Of a DNA stretch of 51,567 bases, positions 1-7,925 are shown in pieces. The notes under the pieces were generated by a model, which searched no databases, was not told where the DNA came from, and saw only the letters and a list, made by a program, of their open reading frames with translations. Origin of the DNA: Candidatus Dormiibacterota bacterium. GTDB lineage: Bacteria; Chloroflexota; Dormibacteria; Aeolococcales; Bog-877. Where the stretch lies: positions 1 through 51,567 of the forward strand of contig DAHVDN010000017.1 in assembly GCA_027313505.1 (NCBI GenBank), in the 5' to 3' direction. The number at the start of each line of letters is the position of its first letter. Positions within the stretch are counted from its first letter, which is position 1. The position numbers and the translations under genes were made by a program.

Positions 1-334
1 CGCGCTCTGGTAGTCGATAGAGTGTTCTGAATAGCGGGCGACCGCGCATCAGCGCACCGCGGCCTCTTTGGCCGAGCTGCTTCGGCACCAGGCCGGCAGG
101 GGTGCACGCAGATTCAGGCTAAGAATCTTGCAGGAGCTGGTCGCTCAGCGCCGACGGCGGGTGAATCCCCGGTCGTGCGGCGTACGCTTCGGTCGCTACT
201 TCCCGAGAGGACTCTCAGGCCCGATTAAGGCAGAGCGCAGCTGAATCCGAGATCCTGGCTCTCATGAGCAAACCTTACGAGCGGGGCCAGGTCGGCACCC
301 GACCGGGTCCCATCGTCGAGGTAGGCAACTAGCG
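1..334. other. Region without a recognisable gene
   Basis: All frames are broken by stops or give compositions that look like chance reading frames. A perfect 5-base inverted repeat (CGGCC, 5-base loop, GGCCG) lies at about 60-74, but no T-run follows it, so I do not call a terminator. This stretch probably holds the promoter of the efflux operon that starts at 335, but no convincing -10/-35 pair was found. Confidence 0.4.
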
Positions 335-1507
335 GTGGCCGGCTCAAACCCTGGTAGCGCATCGAGCTCACCCCGACGAGTTCGTTTCGGTCTAGTCCGC
401 CAGCACCGGCGGGTCTGGGCCGTGGTTGCGGTAGTCGCCTTCATGGGTGCCGGCGGTGCCGTCTACGCCCGTACTCGACCCAGCCCATCCCCCTTTGTCA
501 CTACGTCAGTCCGTTACGGCACGATCCTCGACACCGTTCTAGTAGCGGGTACTCTCCAGCCAACCCAGACCTGGAATTTGAGCTTCCCAGCCCCGGGCGT
601 GGTGGCGACCGTGAATGTGTCACCGGGGCAAGCTGTGGCTGCTGGACAGCTGCTGGCTACTCTTGACCCTGCCAGCCTCCAGGCCGAATTGACGCAGGCC
701 CAGGCAAATCTCACGATCGCCCAGGCGAAACTCACCCTGGCGGAAACCACTTCACCGCCCCCGCCAGCCGCGCAGATCACCATAGACCAGGCCGACATCA
801 GCATCGCTCAGGTGGCGGTCACCAGCGCCGAAGACGCAGTGAACTCCACCCGTATTACTGCTCCCGCGGCGGGCGTGGTAGCCGAGATCAACATCTCGGC
901 TGGTCAGGCCGATGGGGCCAGCAACGCACGAGCGGTGGCTGCGTCTCCTGACATCGTGCTGGAGAGTCTCAGCGCGTTTGAGGTGACGGCCAGCATCAGT
1001 GACTCGCAAATAGCCCAGGTGCACGTCGGCCAGGCGGCGCTGGTTGTCCCAGCTGGGCAAGTGAAACGACTCCCGGGGACGGTCAGCGAGATCACACCTT
1101 TGGCCAGCATTGTGCAGGGGGTAGCTGCGTTCCCGGTGAACATAAGTGTCACCGGCGACCCTCCGGGCCTCTTCGCCGGTGCCGGTGCTCAGGTCGCGAT
1201 CGTTGTACAGCGGGTCTCGCACGTCTTGACAGTGCCGACCAGCACAGTGCATGGTGGCGGGTCCAGTCGACCGTACGTACTAGTCATAAGGGGTGGCAGA
1301 TCGGTCGAGCAGGCCGTCACGATTGGCGCGACGGACGCAACCTTGGCGCAGGTCTCGTCAGGCTTAACCCTTGGTGAGACAGTGGTCCTTGCCCAGGTCG
1401 ACAAGCCCTTGCCGACTGGAGTCACCGGCCTGCTTGGCCGCAAAGGTGGTGCTGGCGTGGGGGCGAAGGGGCGTCGTGGTGGCAAGGCCGGAGGGGGGAT
1501 ACCGTGA
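335..1507 (+). CDS. Efflux periplasmic adaptor / membrane-fusion protein (HlyD/MacA family)
   Basis: A 390-residue adaptor of the type that links an inner-membrane ABC permease to the outside. One N-terminal membrane anchor lies at about residues 26-46 (WAVVAVVAFMGAGGAVYA) after a basic cytoplasmic stretch. Two half-lipoyl (barrel-sandwich) motifs are visible: GVVATVNVSPGQAVAAGQ near residue 90 and GVVAEINISAGQ near residue 180. They are separated by a short Gln/Ala-rich helical hairpin. A beta-barrel and a Gly/Lys-rich tail follow. The GTG start at 335 gives full family length, although no strong ribosome site precedes it. The stop overlaps the next start (GTGA), so it is cotranscribed and probably coupled with the ATPase and permease that follow. 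The substrate cannot be read from sequence. The family call is firm; calling it MacA specifically would be over-reading. Confidence 0.9.
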   Translation: MAGSNPGSASSSPRRVRFGLVRQHRRVWAVVAVVAFMGAGGAVYARTRPSPSPFVTTSVRYGTILDTVLVAGTLQPTQTWNLSFPAPGVVATVNVSPGQAVAAGQLLATLDPASLQAELTQAQANLTIAQAKLTLAETTSPPPPAAQITIDQADISIAQVAVTSAEDAVNSTRITAPAAGVVAEINISAGQADGASNARAVAASPDIVLESLSAFEVTASISDSQIAQVHVGQAALVVPAGQVKRLPGTVSEITPLASIVQGVAAFPVNISVTGDPPGLFAGAGAQVAIVVQRVSHVLTVPTSTVHGGGSSRPYVLVIRGGRSVEQAVTIGATDATLAQVSSGLTLGETVVLAQVDKPLPTGVTGLLGRKGGAGVGAKGRRGGKAGGGIP

Positions 1508-2271
1508 TGGAGGTTGAGACCGAGCCTCCGAAGCAAACTGGGACGGCGGTCGAGCGGAGCTCGGACGGGAGCGTCCTGAGCGGTCCCCTCCTTGAACTCG
1601 CAGAGGTTTCCAAGTCGTATGGGGAGGGGGCCGCGCAGGTACTTGCTCTGCGGTCGGTTAGTCTGGTTGTCGAGCGCGGCGACTACGTGGCCATCATGGG
1701 ACAGTCCGGCTCTGGCAAGTCCACGCTGATGCACATTCTCGGCTGCCTCGACGTTCCGAGTTCCGGCTCGTATCGGTTGAGTGGTGGCAATGTGGCTGAC
1801 CTGAGCGAGGCCGCCTTGGCTGACGTCCGCAACCGACAGGTCGGATTTGTCTTCCAACAATTCCACCTGCTGCCCCGGATCTCCGCTTGGCGCAACGTGG
1901 AACTGCCTCTGATATATGCGGGTGTGCGCCAGCGCAGCACTCGGCGGCAGCGTGCAGAGCAGGCGCTCGCAGCCGTGGGCTTGGCCGACCGCGTGGACCA
2001 CCGGCCGACCCAGCTTTCGGGGGGCCAGCAGCAGCGCGTCGCCATTGCGCGAGCGCTGGTCACCGATCCCGACATACTTCTGGCGGACGAGCCGACTGGG
2101 AACCTCGCCTCCGATCAGGCCGACGAGCTCCTGTCGATTTTCGACACCGTGCATGAATTGGGTCGGACCGTGGTGCTCATCACCCACGACCCAGATGTCG
2201 CGCGCCGGTCGCAGCGTCAGGTGCGAATCCGCGACGGGCGGATCGTGTCTGACGCAACGACTCGGCCATGA
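1504..2271 (+). CDS. MacB/LolD-type ABC transporter ATP-binding protein
   Basis: The ATPase subunit that powers the permease encoded next. All ABC motifs are intact: Walker [11 protein letters not shown]-loop [10 protein letters not shown], signature LSGGQQQR, Walker [12 protein letters not shown] and H-loop LITHD. The spacing and the [18 protein letters not shown] segment are typical of the MacB/LolD/FtsE group, whose ATPases pair with FtsX-like permeases. Translation can start at GTG 1504 or ATG 1507; both overlap the stop of the adaptor gene. An extra 25-30 residue acidic N-terminal stretch precedes the fold. The stop overlaps the permease start as ATGA. A complete three-part efflux system is therefore encoded at 335-3500. 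Family and role are confident; the substrate (antibiotic, peptide or lipoprotein) is unknown. Confidence 0.95.
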   Translation: MMEVETEPPKQTGTAVERSSDGSVLSGPLLELAEVSKSYGEGAAQVLALRSVSLVVERGDYVAIMGQSGSGKSTLMHILGCLDVPSSGSYRLSGGNVADLSEAALADVRNRQVGFVFQQFHLLPRISAWRNVELPLIYAGVRQRSTRRQRAEQALAAVGLADRVDHRPTQLSGGQQQRVAIARALVTDPDILLADEPTGNLASDQADELLSIFDTVHELGRTVVLITHDPDVARRSQRQVRIRDGRIVSDATTRP

Positions 2272-3500
2272 GCTGGATAGAACTGGTCAGAGGTGCCCTG
2301 GACGGCCTCGTCGAGAGACGCAGCCGCTCCGCTCTCACGGTGCTGGGTCTGCTGATCGGCATCGCCGCCGTGATCCTGACGGTGGGGCTTGGGGAGGGTG
2401 CCCAGGCCCAAGTCGGCAGCGCCATTTCCGCTCTCGGTACCAACATGCTCATCGTCACACCCGGATCCACGTCCACTGGAGGTGTGAGCGGAGGCTTGGG
2501 CTCCGCCAGCACGCTCACCCTGGCCGACGCTGCGGCGCTCGGTTCGACCACGGATTGTCCTCAGATCAGTCGGGTAGCGCCGGTCACACAGCACACAGCC
2601 GCCCTCGCGGCCGGAGTCAATAACTGGACAGCTCCGGTGGTGGGAACCACCTCGGCCTATTTGTCCATCCGCAACCGTCAAGTTGTGCTGGGACGTCCTC
2701 TCACGGCCGCCGATGTGCAACGTCAGGCCCACGTCGCCCTGATCGGTACCCAGGTCGCCCAGAACCTTTTTCCAACCTCCCGCGCGGTCGGACGCAGTGT
2801 TGAGATCGACGGAGTTCCGTTCACGGTTGTGGGAGAGCTCAATCCGGCCGGTTCGTCCGCCAACGCGAACGAGGACAACTTGGTGGTGATCCCGATCTCC
2901 GTGGCCGAGGGTCTGTTCGGCTCCAGGGGGCCCAACGCCCAGAGCTTGTCTCAAATCCTGTTGTCCGCCACCAGCTCCGGCAACATGAGCTCCGCCTACC
3001 AGGAGGCAGAGACCTTGCTGCTTGAACTCCACCAACTTCCCAGCTCGAGCTCGGCCGACTTCACCATCACCCCCCAGACCAGCCTGCTCGCCACCGCAAG
3101 TTCCGTCTCTAAGACGATGACGGTTCTCTTGGCTAGCGTCGCAGCCATCGCCCTGCTGGTGGGCGGGATCGGGGTCATGAACATCATGCTGGTATCGGTC
3201 TCTGAACGAGTCCAGGAAATCGGGCTGAGGAAGGCCCTAGGGGCCACCCCAGGCATGATCCTGCGACAGTTCCTAGTCGAGGCAACATTACTGGGTCTCG
3301 CCGGCGGGCTACTCGGAGTCGGGCTGGGCCTGGTCGGCTCGCTCGTACTACCGGCACTCCTCCACGCGCCAATCGTGATCTCCATACCTGCAGTGGTTGG
3401 AGCGGTGGTGGTGGCGGTCGGGATCGGCCTCTGCTTCGGTGTCTACCCTGCGGCCCGAGCGGCCCATCTGTCACCGATCGACGCCCTGCGTAGCGCATGA
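2268..3500 (+). CDS. MacB-like ABC transporter permease (FtsX domain)
   Basis: A 410-residue membrane subunit. One transmembrane helix near residues 20-42 (SALTVLGLLIGIAAVIL) is followed by a large extracytoplasmic MacB-type domain (about 45-280). Three C-terminal helices make up the FtsX domain, including MTVLLASVAAIALLVGGIG and a final helix ending FGVYPAARAAHLSPIDALR. That last phrase is the family's characteristic C-terminal motif (YPARRAAxLxPIxALR). ATP hydrolysis by the preceding gene product would drive conformational work on the periplasmic domain rather than direct membrane passage, as established for MacB. The gene overlaps the ATPase gene upstream and the lipoprotein gene downstream, each by 4 bases (ATGA). 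The call is firm; the cargo is unknown. Confidence 0.93.
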   Translation: MSWIELVRGALDGLVERRSRSALTVLGLLIGIAAVILTVGLGEGAQAQVGSAISALGTNMLIVTPGSTSTGGVSGGLGSASTLTLADAAALGSTTDCPQISRVAPVTQHTAALAAGVNNWTAPVVGTTSAYLSIRNRQVVLGRPLTAADVQRQAHVALIGTQVAQNLFPTSRAVGRSVEIDGVPFTVVGELNPAGSSANANEDNLVVIPISVAEGLFGSRGPNAQSLSQILLSATSSGNMSSAYQEAETLLLELHQLPSSSSADFTITPQTSLLATASSVSKTMTVLLASVAAIALLVGGIGVMNIMLVSVSERVQEIGLRKALGATPGMILRQFLVEATLLGLAGGLLGVGLGLVGSLVLPALLHAPIVISIPAVVGAVVVAVGIGLCFGVYPAARAAHLSPIDALRSA

Positions 3501-3988
3501 GGCGACCCCGTATCCCCGGGCGCACCCCGTTGCACCCTGAAAGGTGCGACAGCCTGGGTCGGCCTGCATCCCGCAAGCAACTTCGGTGGGCTCAGAGGGC
3601 CACACTGCTGGGCGGAGCAGCGGTGCTGGCACTGGCGGTATCTGCCTGTGGTGCGGCCGCCCCCACCGCCCCCACGTCGCTGAGTCAGTCTTACCAGTCA
3701 TGCTTGGCCGCCCATGGTGTCACCCCAAAGAGAGCTCAGGCAAGTTCGTCGCCTGCCGCTGGCCCGGCCGCGCAGCGCAAGGCGGCCCGGACCGCCTGCC
3801 GGGCACTGAAGCCAGGACGCAAACTCCAAGAGTATCGCTCCTGTCTGGTGGCCCACGGCCTCGCCCCCAAAGTGACGCGCACGGGTGTTCCGTTGCCAAG
3901 CGCCACGCCCGACGCCTCGCAGGCTAAGGCCGCACGGACCGCCTGCAAGTCCTTTCGGCCAAGGCCGGCGGCGAGCGCCACCCCGTGA
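3497..3988 (+). CDS. Small lipoprotein with duplicated YxSCLxAHG / KAARTAC module
   Basis: A basic N-terminus is followed by a hydrophobic segment ending in a lipobox (LAVSAC, Cys at about residue 51), so the mature protein is probably lipid-anchored on the outer face of the membrane. The mature part holds two copies of a module: YQSCLAAHGV ... KAARTACRAL and YRSCLVAHGL ... KAARTACKSF. Each copy carries two cysteines that could form a disulfide. The linkers are Ala/Pro/Ser rich. Short secreted proteins with a C-x-x-HGV motif are often found beside MacAB-like efflux operons in actinobacteria (from memory), and this one fits that association. Its start overlaps the permease stop (ATGA), tying it to the operon. 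The function is not known; it may be an accessory or substrate-binding component. No enzyme motif is present. Confidence 0.75.
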   Translation: MRRPRIPGRTPLHPERCDSLGRPASRKQLRWAQRATLLGGAAVLALAVSACGAAAPTAPTSLSQSYQSCLAAHGVTPKRAQASSSPAAGPAAQRKAARTACRALKPGRKLQEYRSCLVAHGLAPKVTRTGVPLPSATPDASQAKAARTACKSFRPRPAASATP

Positions 3989-4006
3989 TGGCTCGGTCAC
4001 GAGAAT

Positions 4007-4043
4007 GGGCGGTCGCCAGCTCCAATCGCCCGTTGTCTTCTCT
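4007..4043 (+). terminator. Weak hairpin downstream of the efflux operon
   Basis: A 7-base stem (GGGCGGT with ATCGCCC, one G-U pair, 11-base loop) is followed by a pyrimidine-rich tract (GTTGTCTTCTCT). It sits just after the last gene of the operon. The T-run is poor, so this is only a candidate terminator. Confidence 0.3.
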
Positions 4044-4364
4044 GCTAAAAATTTCAGGATCGCCACTGCCCGCCGTAGGGCCCCGAACACCGAGCGCGGT
4101 GGCAGGGCGCACTTCGGCCGCCATTGCCAGCCGGGCTCTGGCACCTTCAGCTTCAGAGGGTCAGGCCGAGCTCAGGGCATGAACAAGCACATCGGAAATT
4201 GTGCCGCCTGTTTGGTCGGGCAGGTTCAGATCTCTAATCCTGAGTCCTAGGGGCCCGTGCTCAGCTGGTGGATTGCCCATAGCAGCTCATCTGCAGAGGC
4301 CGACCGGCGGGTCCTGCGCAGTGCTGACGACCATCTCAAACTCCCCAGCGGTCCTCGGCAGCCA

Positions 4365-5720
4365 ATGACAGACCCCAGGAATTGTCAGTGGCGACCACTC
4401 AGGTCCAGCCGCGCCGGGGTCGGGGTCATGAGCGCGGCGGTGATTGCCGCCGCTTCGGTAGGGTACCTGTCGTTCGTCCACCAGTACGGGGTGAACGTCC
4501 CGTTCCAAGACGAGTGGCAGATGGCGTCGCTGCTGTTGGCATTTCATCGGGGTCATCTCGATCTATCCCTACTCTGGGCCCAGCACAACGAGAACCGCAT
4601 GCTCTTCGCGTATCTCGCCTTGCTTGCCTTGGAGATTGCTTCCCGCTTCAACACCACGGTGGAGATGTATGCCAGCGCCAGCCTCCTGCTGGGCGCGGTG
4701 CTGCTGGTGCAGCGGCTCCACGCGGCCAATCCCGGTGGCAACCTGTTGACGTTTGTGCCTGTCGCGCTGGTGCTCCTCAGCCTGGCGCAGTACAGCGTGG
4801 CGCTGCAGGGGTTCGCGCTGGCGATCTACATGGTGCTTTTCGGTCTGCCGCTCGCGCTATGGATTCTGGAGAAAAGTGGGAATCACGCTTGGCTTCTGAT
4901 ACCGGCCACCCTGGTGGCCATCATCGCATCCTTCTCCTCCATTGAGGGGCTGGCAATATGGCCAGCTGGCATCGCGTATCTCGTGGCCCGCGGCCATTCC
5001 CCTTCGAGGGTCCTGACCTGGACAGGCCTCGGCACCCTCACCTCCGCTCTCTACCTGGCCGGCTTCAACTGGCAGCTCGCAAGCGGCGGTGGGATCACGG
5101 ATTTGCTCAGTCATCCCGCCCGATCACTGGAGTACATTGCCCTGCTGGTCGGAAATGTCATCCCCCGTCTAGCCGGGCTCCATATCGGAGCCCCTCAGGT
5201 GTCGGTCGCGGGGGCGTTGATCTTGGGAGCAGGCGGTATGGCCTACGCGTACTGGCTCTGCTCCGGCCGGCCCCGTGATCTCGCTCTGGCCATCGCCCTG
5301 ATCGGCTTCGTGGTGGTAGTCGATGGCCTCAACACCATCGGGCGAAGCCATTTCGGGGTCTCGTACGCGGCCAGCCCCCGCTTCATCGTCTTCAACCTCT
5401 GGCTACTCGCCGGGCTCTGGCTCGCCGGCGTTCAGATACGGCGCCGTCACCGGCCCGGTCCCTGGGCATGGCCCGCCCTGGCGCTGGGCTTGGTCGGGGT
5501 GGTGGTACTCGCCCAAGTGGGACTGGCCCTGCATGAGGGTATCGCCGCCGGCGGCACCCTTCACCAACAGCGGGAGCGGGGAGTGTCTCTCGTGCTCGAC
5601 TTCCGGCACGCGTCGCCTGCTCTGGTTCACCGATATCTCTATTCGTCCCCGCCCAACTTCTATCCTCTGGCTGCGGGGCTGGAGCGCCTACACTTGAGCG
5701 TCTTCGCAGGCGAGCGATGA
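4365..5720 (+). CDS. Polytopic membrane protein, possibly GT-C glycosyltransferase-like
   Basis: About 450 residues with roughly ten hydrophobic helices. A short basic N-terminus is followed by a first helix (VIAAASVGYLSFVHQYG) and then the motif VNVPFQDEWQ in the first loop. An acidic pair in the first extracytoplasmic loop (here DE) is where GT-C-fold lipid-sugar glycosyltransferases carry catalytic acids. That is a resemblance only; I cannot assign a family. The final soluble tail (about 80 residues) contains RYLYSSPPNFYPLAAGLERL. Start choice is uncertain: the frame is open from GTG 4257, ATG 4365 gives a basic cytoplasmic lead, and ATG 4428 lies inside the first helix. No neighbour gives functional context; the efflux operon upstream ends 370 bases earlier. 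Confidence 0.7.
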   Translation: MTDPRNCQWRPLRSSRAGVGVMSAAVIAAASVGYLSFVHQYGVNVPFQDEWQMASLLLAFHRGHLDLSLLWAQHNENRMLFAYLALLALEIASRFNTTVEMYASASLLLGAVLLVQRLHAANPGGNLLTFVPVALVLLSLAQYSVALQGFALAIYMVLFGLPLALWILEKSGNHAWLLIPATLVAIIASFSSIEGLAIWPAGIAYLVARGHSPSRVLTWTGLGTLTSALYLAGFNWQLASGGGITDLLSHPARSLEYIALLVGNVIPRLAGLHIGAPQVSVAGALILGAGGMAYAYWLCSGRPRDLALAIALIGFVVVVDGLNTIGRSHFGVSYAASPRFIVFNLWLLAGLWLAGVQIRRRHRPGPWAWPALALGLVGVVVLAQVGLALHEGIAAGGTLHQQRERGVSLVLDFRHASPALVHRYLYSSPPNFYPLAAGLERLHLSVFAGER

Positions 5721-6053
5721 ATGCATCCGGCGCACCGCATCGAGGTCTGTTCTCGAGGCCAGATCCGGTCCCGCCATTTGCGCCAACATCCGGGACATGC
5801 CCGGGCTGCTCGTAGATATCGCGAACTATGTGGTGTCGGCTTGGAGGCCCGGACGGCGGGCAACGGCCCTTTGCCAAGTCGGCGACGCACTCCTGCCCGA
5901 AGCGCTCTTGCCGGCGCTCACCCTCTTATCCAGGACCGAAGTAGTTCCGGTCAAACCGGCCATTTGCGGGCGACCAGCCCAGAGGTCTTCGCCTGACTCT
6001 CGCTATGCCAGACCGCGGTGCCATGGGTCTCGACGAGTCCAAGCGGCCCGCAC
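5721..6053. other. Intergenic stretch, nothing recognised
   Basis: Reading frames here (for example one opening at 5797) have a composition and codon pattern unlike the flanking genes and no recognisable motif. No clear terminator or promoter was seen between the membrane protein gene and the convergent DUF1801 gene. Confidence 0.35.
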
Positions 6054-6434
6054 TCAGTGCGAGTCGCTCCCATCCGGAAATGCCTGTTTCAGTCGCACTG
6101 TGACCAGTTGGCGGACGACCGACTTGGGTAGCGGCGTGTCCACCCGAAACTGCAGTGTCGCCTTCGTTGTTGCGAATTGAGCAGCCTCGGGGCCCGCCAC
6201 CGCAATCACAGATCCGCTGTGAGGGAAGTAGCTCAGGTGGTCCTTGAAGGCGGCGAACCCCGCGATCACCTTACCTTGGACCCGGAATGCGGGCATCCCG
6301 TAGGAGATGCACTCCTCAGCGTCCGGGATGACGTCGAGGACGAACTGGCGCACGGTGCGCAGCGTCCCTTGCTTCGGCTCGTCAAGCGCCACCAGATACG
6401 CTTCGACCGGATTGGTGTCCTCGGACAAGCCCAT
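6054..6434 (-). CDS. DUF1801 / YdhG-like protein
   Basis: A complete 126-residue member of the DUF1801 (YdhG/iron-chaperone-like) fold. Family motifs in order: TLRTVRQFVLDVIPDAEE, CISYGMPAFRVQGK, the GFAAFKDHLSYFPHSGS core, then the LQFRVDTPLPKSVVRQLV C-terminal signature with VRLKQAF. The Bacillus homologue has been described as a frataxin-like iron-binding protein, but most members are uncharacterised, so only the family is asserted. The ATG at 6434 is preceded by AAGGGGGCAG, an acceptable ribosome site. The gene stands alone, convergent with the membrane protein gene to its left. Confidence 0.85.
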   Translation of the reverse strand: MGLSEDTNPVEAYLVALDEPKQGTLRTVRQFVLDVIPDAEECISYGMPAFRVQGKVIAGFAAFKDHLSYFPHSGSVIAVAGPEAAQFATTKATLQFRVDTPLPKSVVRQLVTVRLKQAFPDGSDSH

Positions 6435-6949
6435 CTGCCCCCTTATCTGCGCTGCTGGACCCTGCGTCGCGAGATTATATGGTGACCCGTCGCGGGTGTG
6501 GGGCCTTCGCTACTCGCTATTGGACACCGCGCCTAAACGAGGGTCGCCAAGGACGGGGGCCGTGATCCCATCACCCTGGTCGCAGGCCTTCGATGCCTCG
6601 CCATTCCAGGCAGCTGGCTCGCGGCGCGACCGAGCTGGATCCGTGCGAGCGCAGGATGCTGGACGCCTGGGCTAAAGCGGAGCCATTTGGTCGCCGGACA
6701 CCGGTGCTGTGCCGGAACCGCTTCGACAAATCCCTTGCGGGGTGAGGCGAGGAGGGGCTCCGTATGGAGGTGCGCCGTTGGCCTTCCACCGCAGACCATC
6801 CCTCTGGCTGCGACAGGACGGGGGCCAGGTCCGCTGCTGATGCCCGGCGGCATCCGTCCACTCCCTGCCCAGAGGGGTGCCGGTAGGATGGACCCTCGCG
6901 GAGCTTGGCGCTGTCGCGCGTGGATTGCCGGATCTGGAGGACTGGGCCA
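6435..6949. other. Non-coding stretch upstream of the aldo/keto reductase
   Basis: No frame here has protein-like content. A -10-like TAGGAT occurs at 6886-6891, about 60 bases before the aldo/keto reductase start, and could drive that gene and the fusion gene behind it. No convincing -35 box, RNA gene or repeat was seen. Confidence 0.35.
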
Positions 6950-7921
6950 GTGGACATGCCATATCGTCGCCTCGGTCGCTCAGGGCTCAAGGTGAGCTTG
7001 CTTTCGCTCGGTTCCTGGGTCACCTTCGGCAACCAGATGGATGAGGAGAGGGCCGTAGCCTGCATGACCGTGGCCCGGCAGCGCGGCGTCAACTTCTTTG
7101 ATAACGCCGAGTCATATGCGGGCGGCGAGTCCGAGCAGATCATGGGGAGGGTCCTGGCCAAGAGCGGCTGGTCCCGGCGCAGCTACGTCGTCTCCACCAA
7201 GTTCTTCTGGGGCATACATGGTGGGGTCAACGTCGAGAACACCCTGAACCGCAAGTACCTGCTGCAGGCGATGGACGAGTCCCTGGGGCGCCTTCAGCTC
7301 GACTTCGTGGATTTGGTCTTCTGCCACCGGCCCGATCCTGAAACGGACCTTGAGGAGACGGTCTGGGCGATGCACGATCTGGTGAGCCGGGGCAAGGCGC
7401 TGTACTGGGGTACCTCCGAGTGGCCGGCCGCCGACATCCGGGCGGCTTTCGACATCGCCGAGAGGCACCATCTCCACAAACCGCTGATGGAGCAGCCGGA
7501 GTACAACCTCTTCACCAGGCAGAGAGTGGAGATCGAATATCAGCGTCTCTACCAGGACTGGGGACTGGGACTGACGACGTGGAGTCCGCTGGCTTCGGGA
7601 GCGCTGACCGGCAAGTACATCAATGGCATCCCTAAGGGGAGCCGGGGGGCGGTGCCGGGCTACGAGTGGCTGCACCCGGACCTTACCGATGGTGCTCGGA
7701 ATGCATCTGTCCGCCGACTCATCGCCCTGGCGGATGAGTTGGGTTGCACCTCGGCACAGCTTGCGATCGCCTGGTGCGCGAACAATCCTCGAGTCTCAAC
7801 TGTCATCACCGGCGCGACCAGCGTCGCACAGGTGGAAGAGAACCTGGACTCGCTCGCGGTGATTAGCAAGCTCACTCCGAGCCTCCTTCAGCGCATCGAC
7901 GAGATATTTCTGGCCCCGTGA
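6950..7921 (+). CDS. Aldo/keto reductase (voltage-gated K+ channel beta-subunit-like)
   Basis: An NADPH-dependent oxidoreductase with a TIM-barrel fold. Visible landmarks: [14 protein letters not shown] at the N-terminus; [19 protein letters not shown] with the catalytic Asp and Tyr; the catalytic Lys in VVSTKFFWG; the active-site His in [25 protein letters not shown]; and the C-terminal NADP motif [15 protein letters not shown]. Length (about 323) and the AESYAGG and TWSPLA phrases place it with the Kv-beta/YghZ-like branch (AKR6/AKR14), which reduces aldehydes. GTG 6950 is chosen because GGAGG lies 9 bases upstream; ATG 6956 is an alternative. Only 4 bases separate it from the next gene, so the reductase and the kinase/aminotransferase-fold fusion are probably expressed together and may act on related aldehyde, amine or hydroxy compounds (inference). 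Confidence 0.92.
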   Translation: MDMPYRRLGRSGLKVSLLSLGSWVTFGNQMDEERAVACMTVARQRGVNFFDNAESYAGGESEQIMGRVLAKSGWSRRSYVVSTKFFWGIHGGVNVENTLNRKYLLQAMDESLGRLQLDFVDLVFCHRPDPETDLEETVWAMHDLVSRGKALYWGTSEWPAADIRAAFDIAERHHLHKPLMEQPEYNLFTRQRVEIEYQRLYQDWGLGLTTWSPLASGALTGKYINGIPKGSRGAVPGYEWLHPDLTDGARNASVRRLIALADELGCTSAQLAIAWCANNPRVSTVITGATSVAQVEENLDSLAVISKLTPSLLQRIDEIFLAP

Positions 7922-7925
7922 CGGC

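Noticed and set aside
5797-6180. Possible gene between the membrane protein and DUF1801 genes
   Set aside because: No motif, no ribosome site, and it overlaps the DUF1801 gene on the other strand.
6571-7161. Minus-strand open frames upstream of and into the aldo/keto reductase
   Set aside because: They overlap the reductase N-terminus and have no recognisable content.
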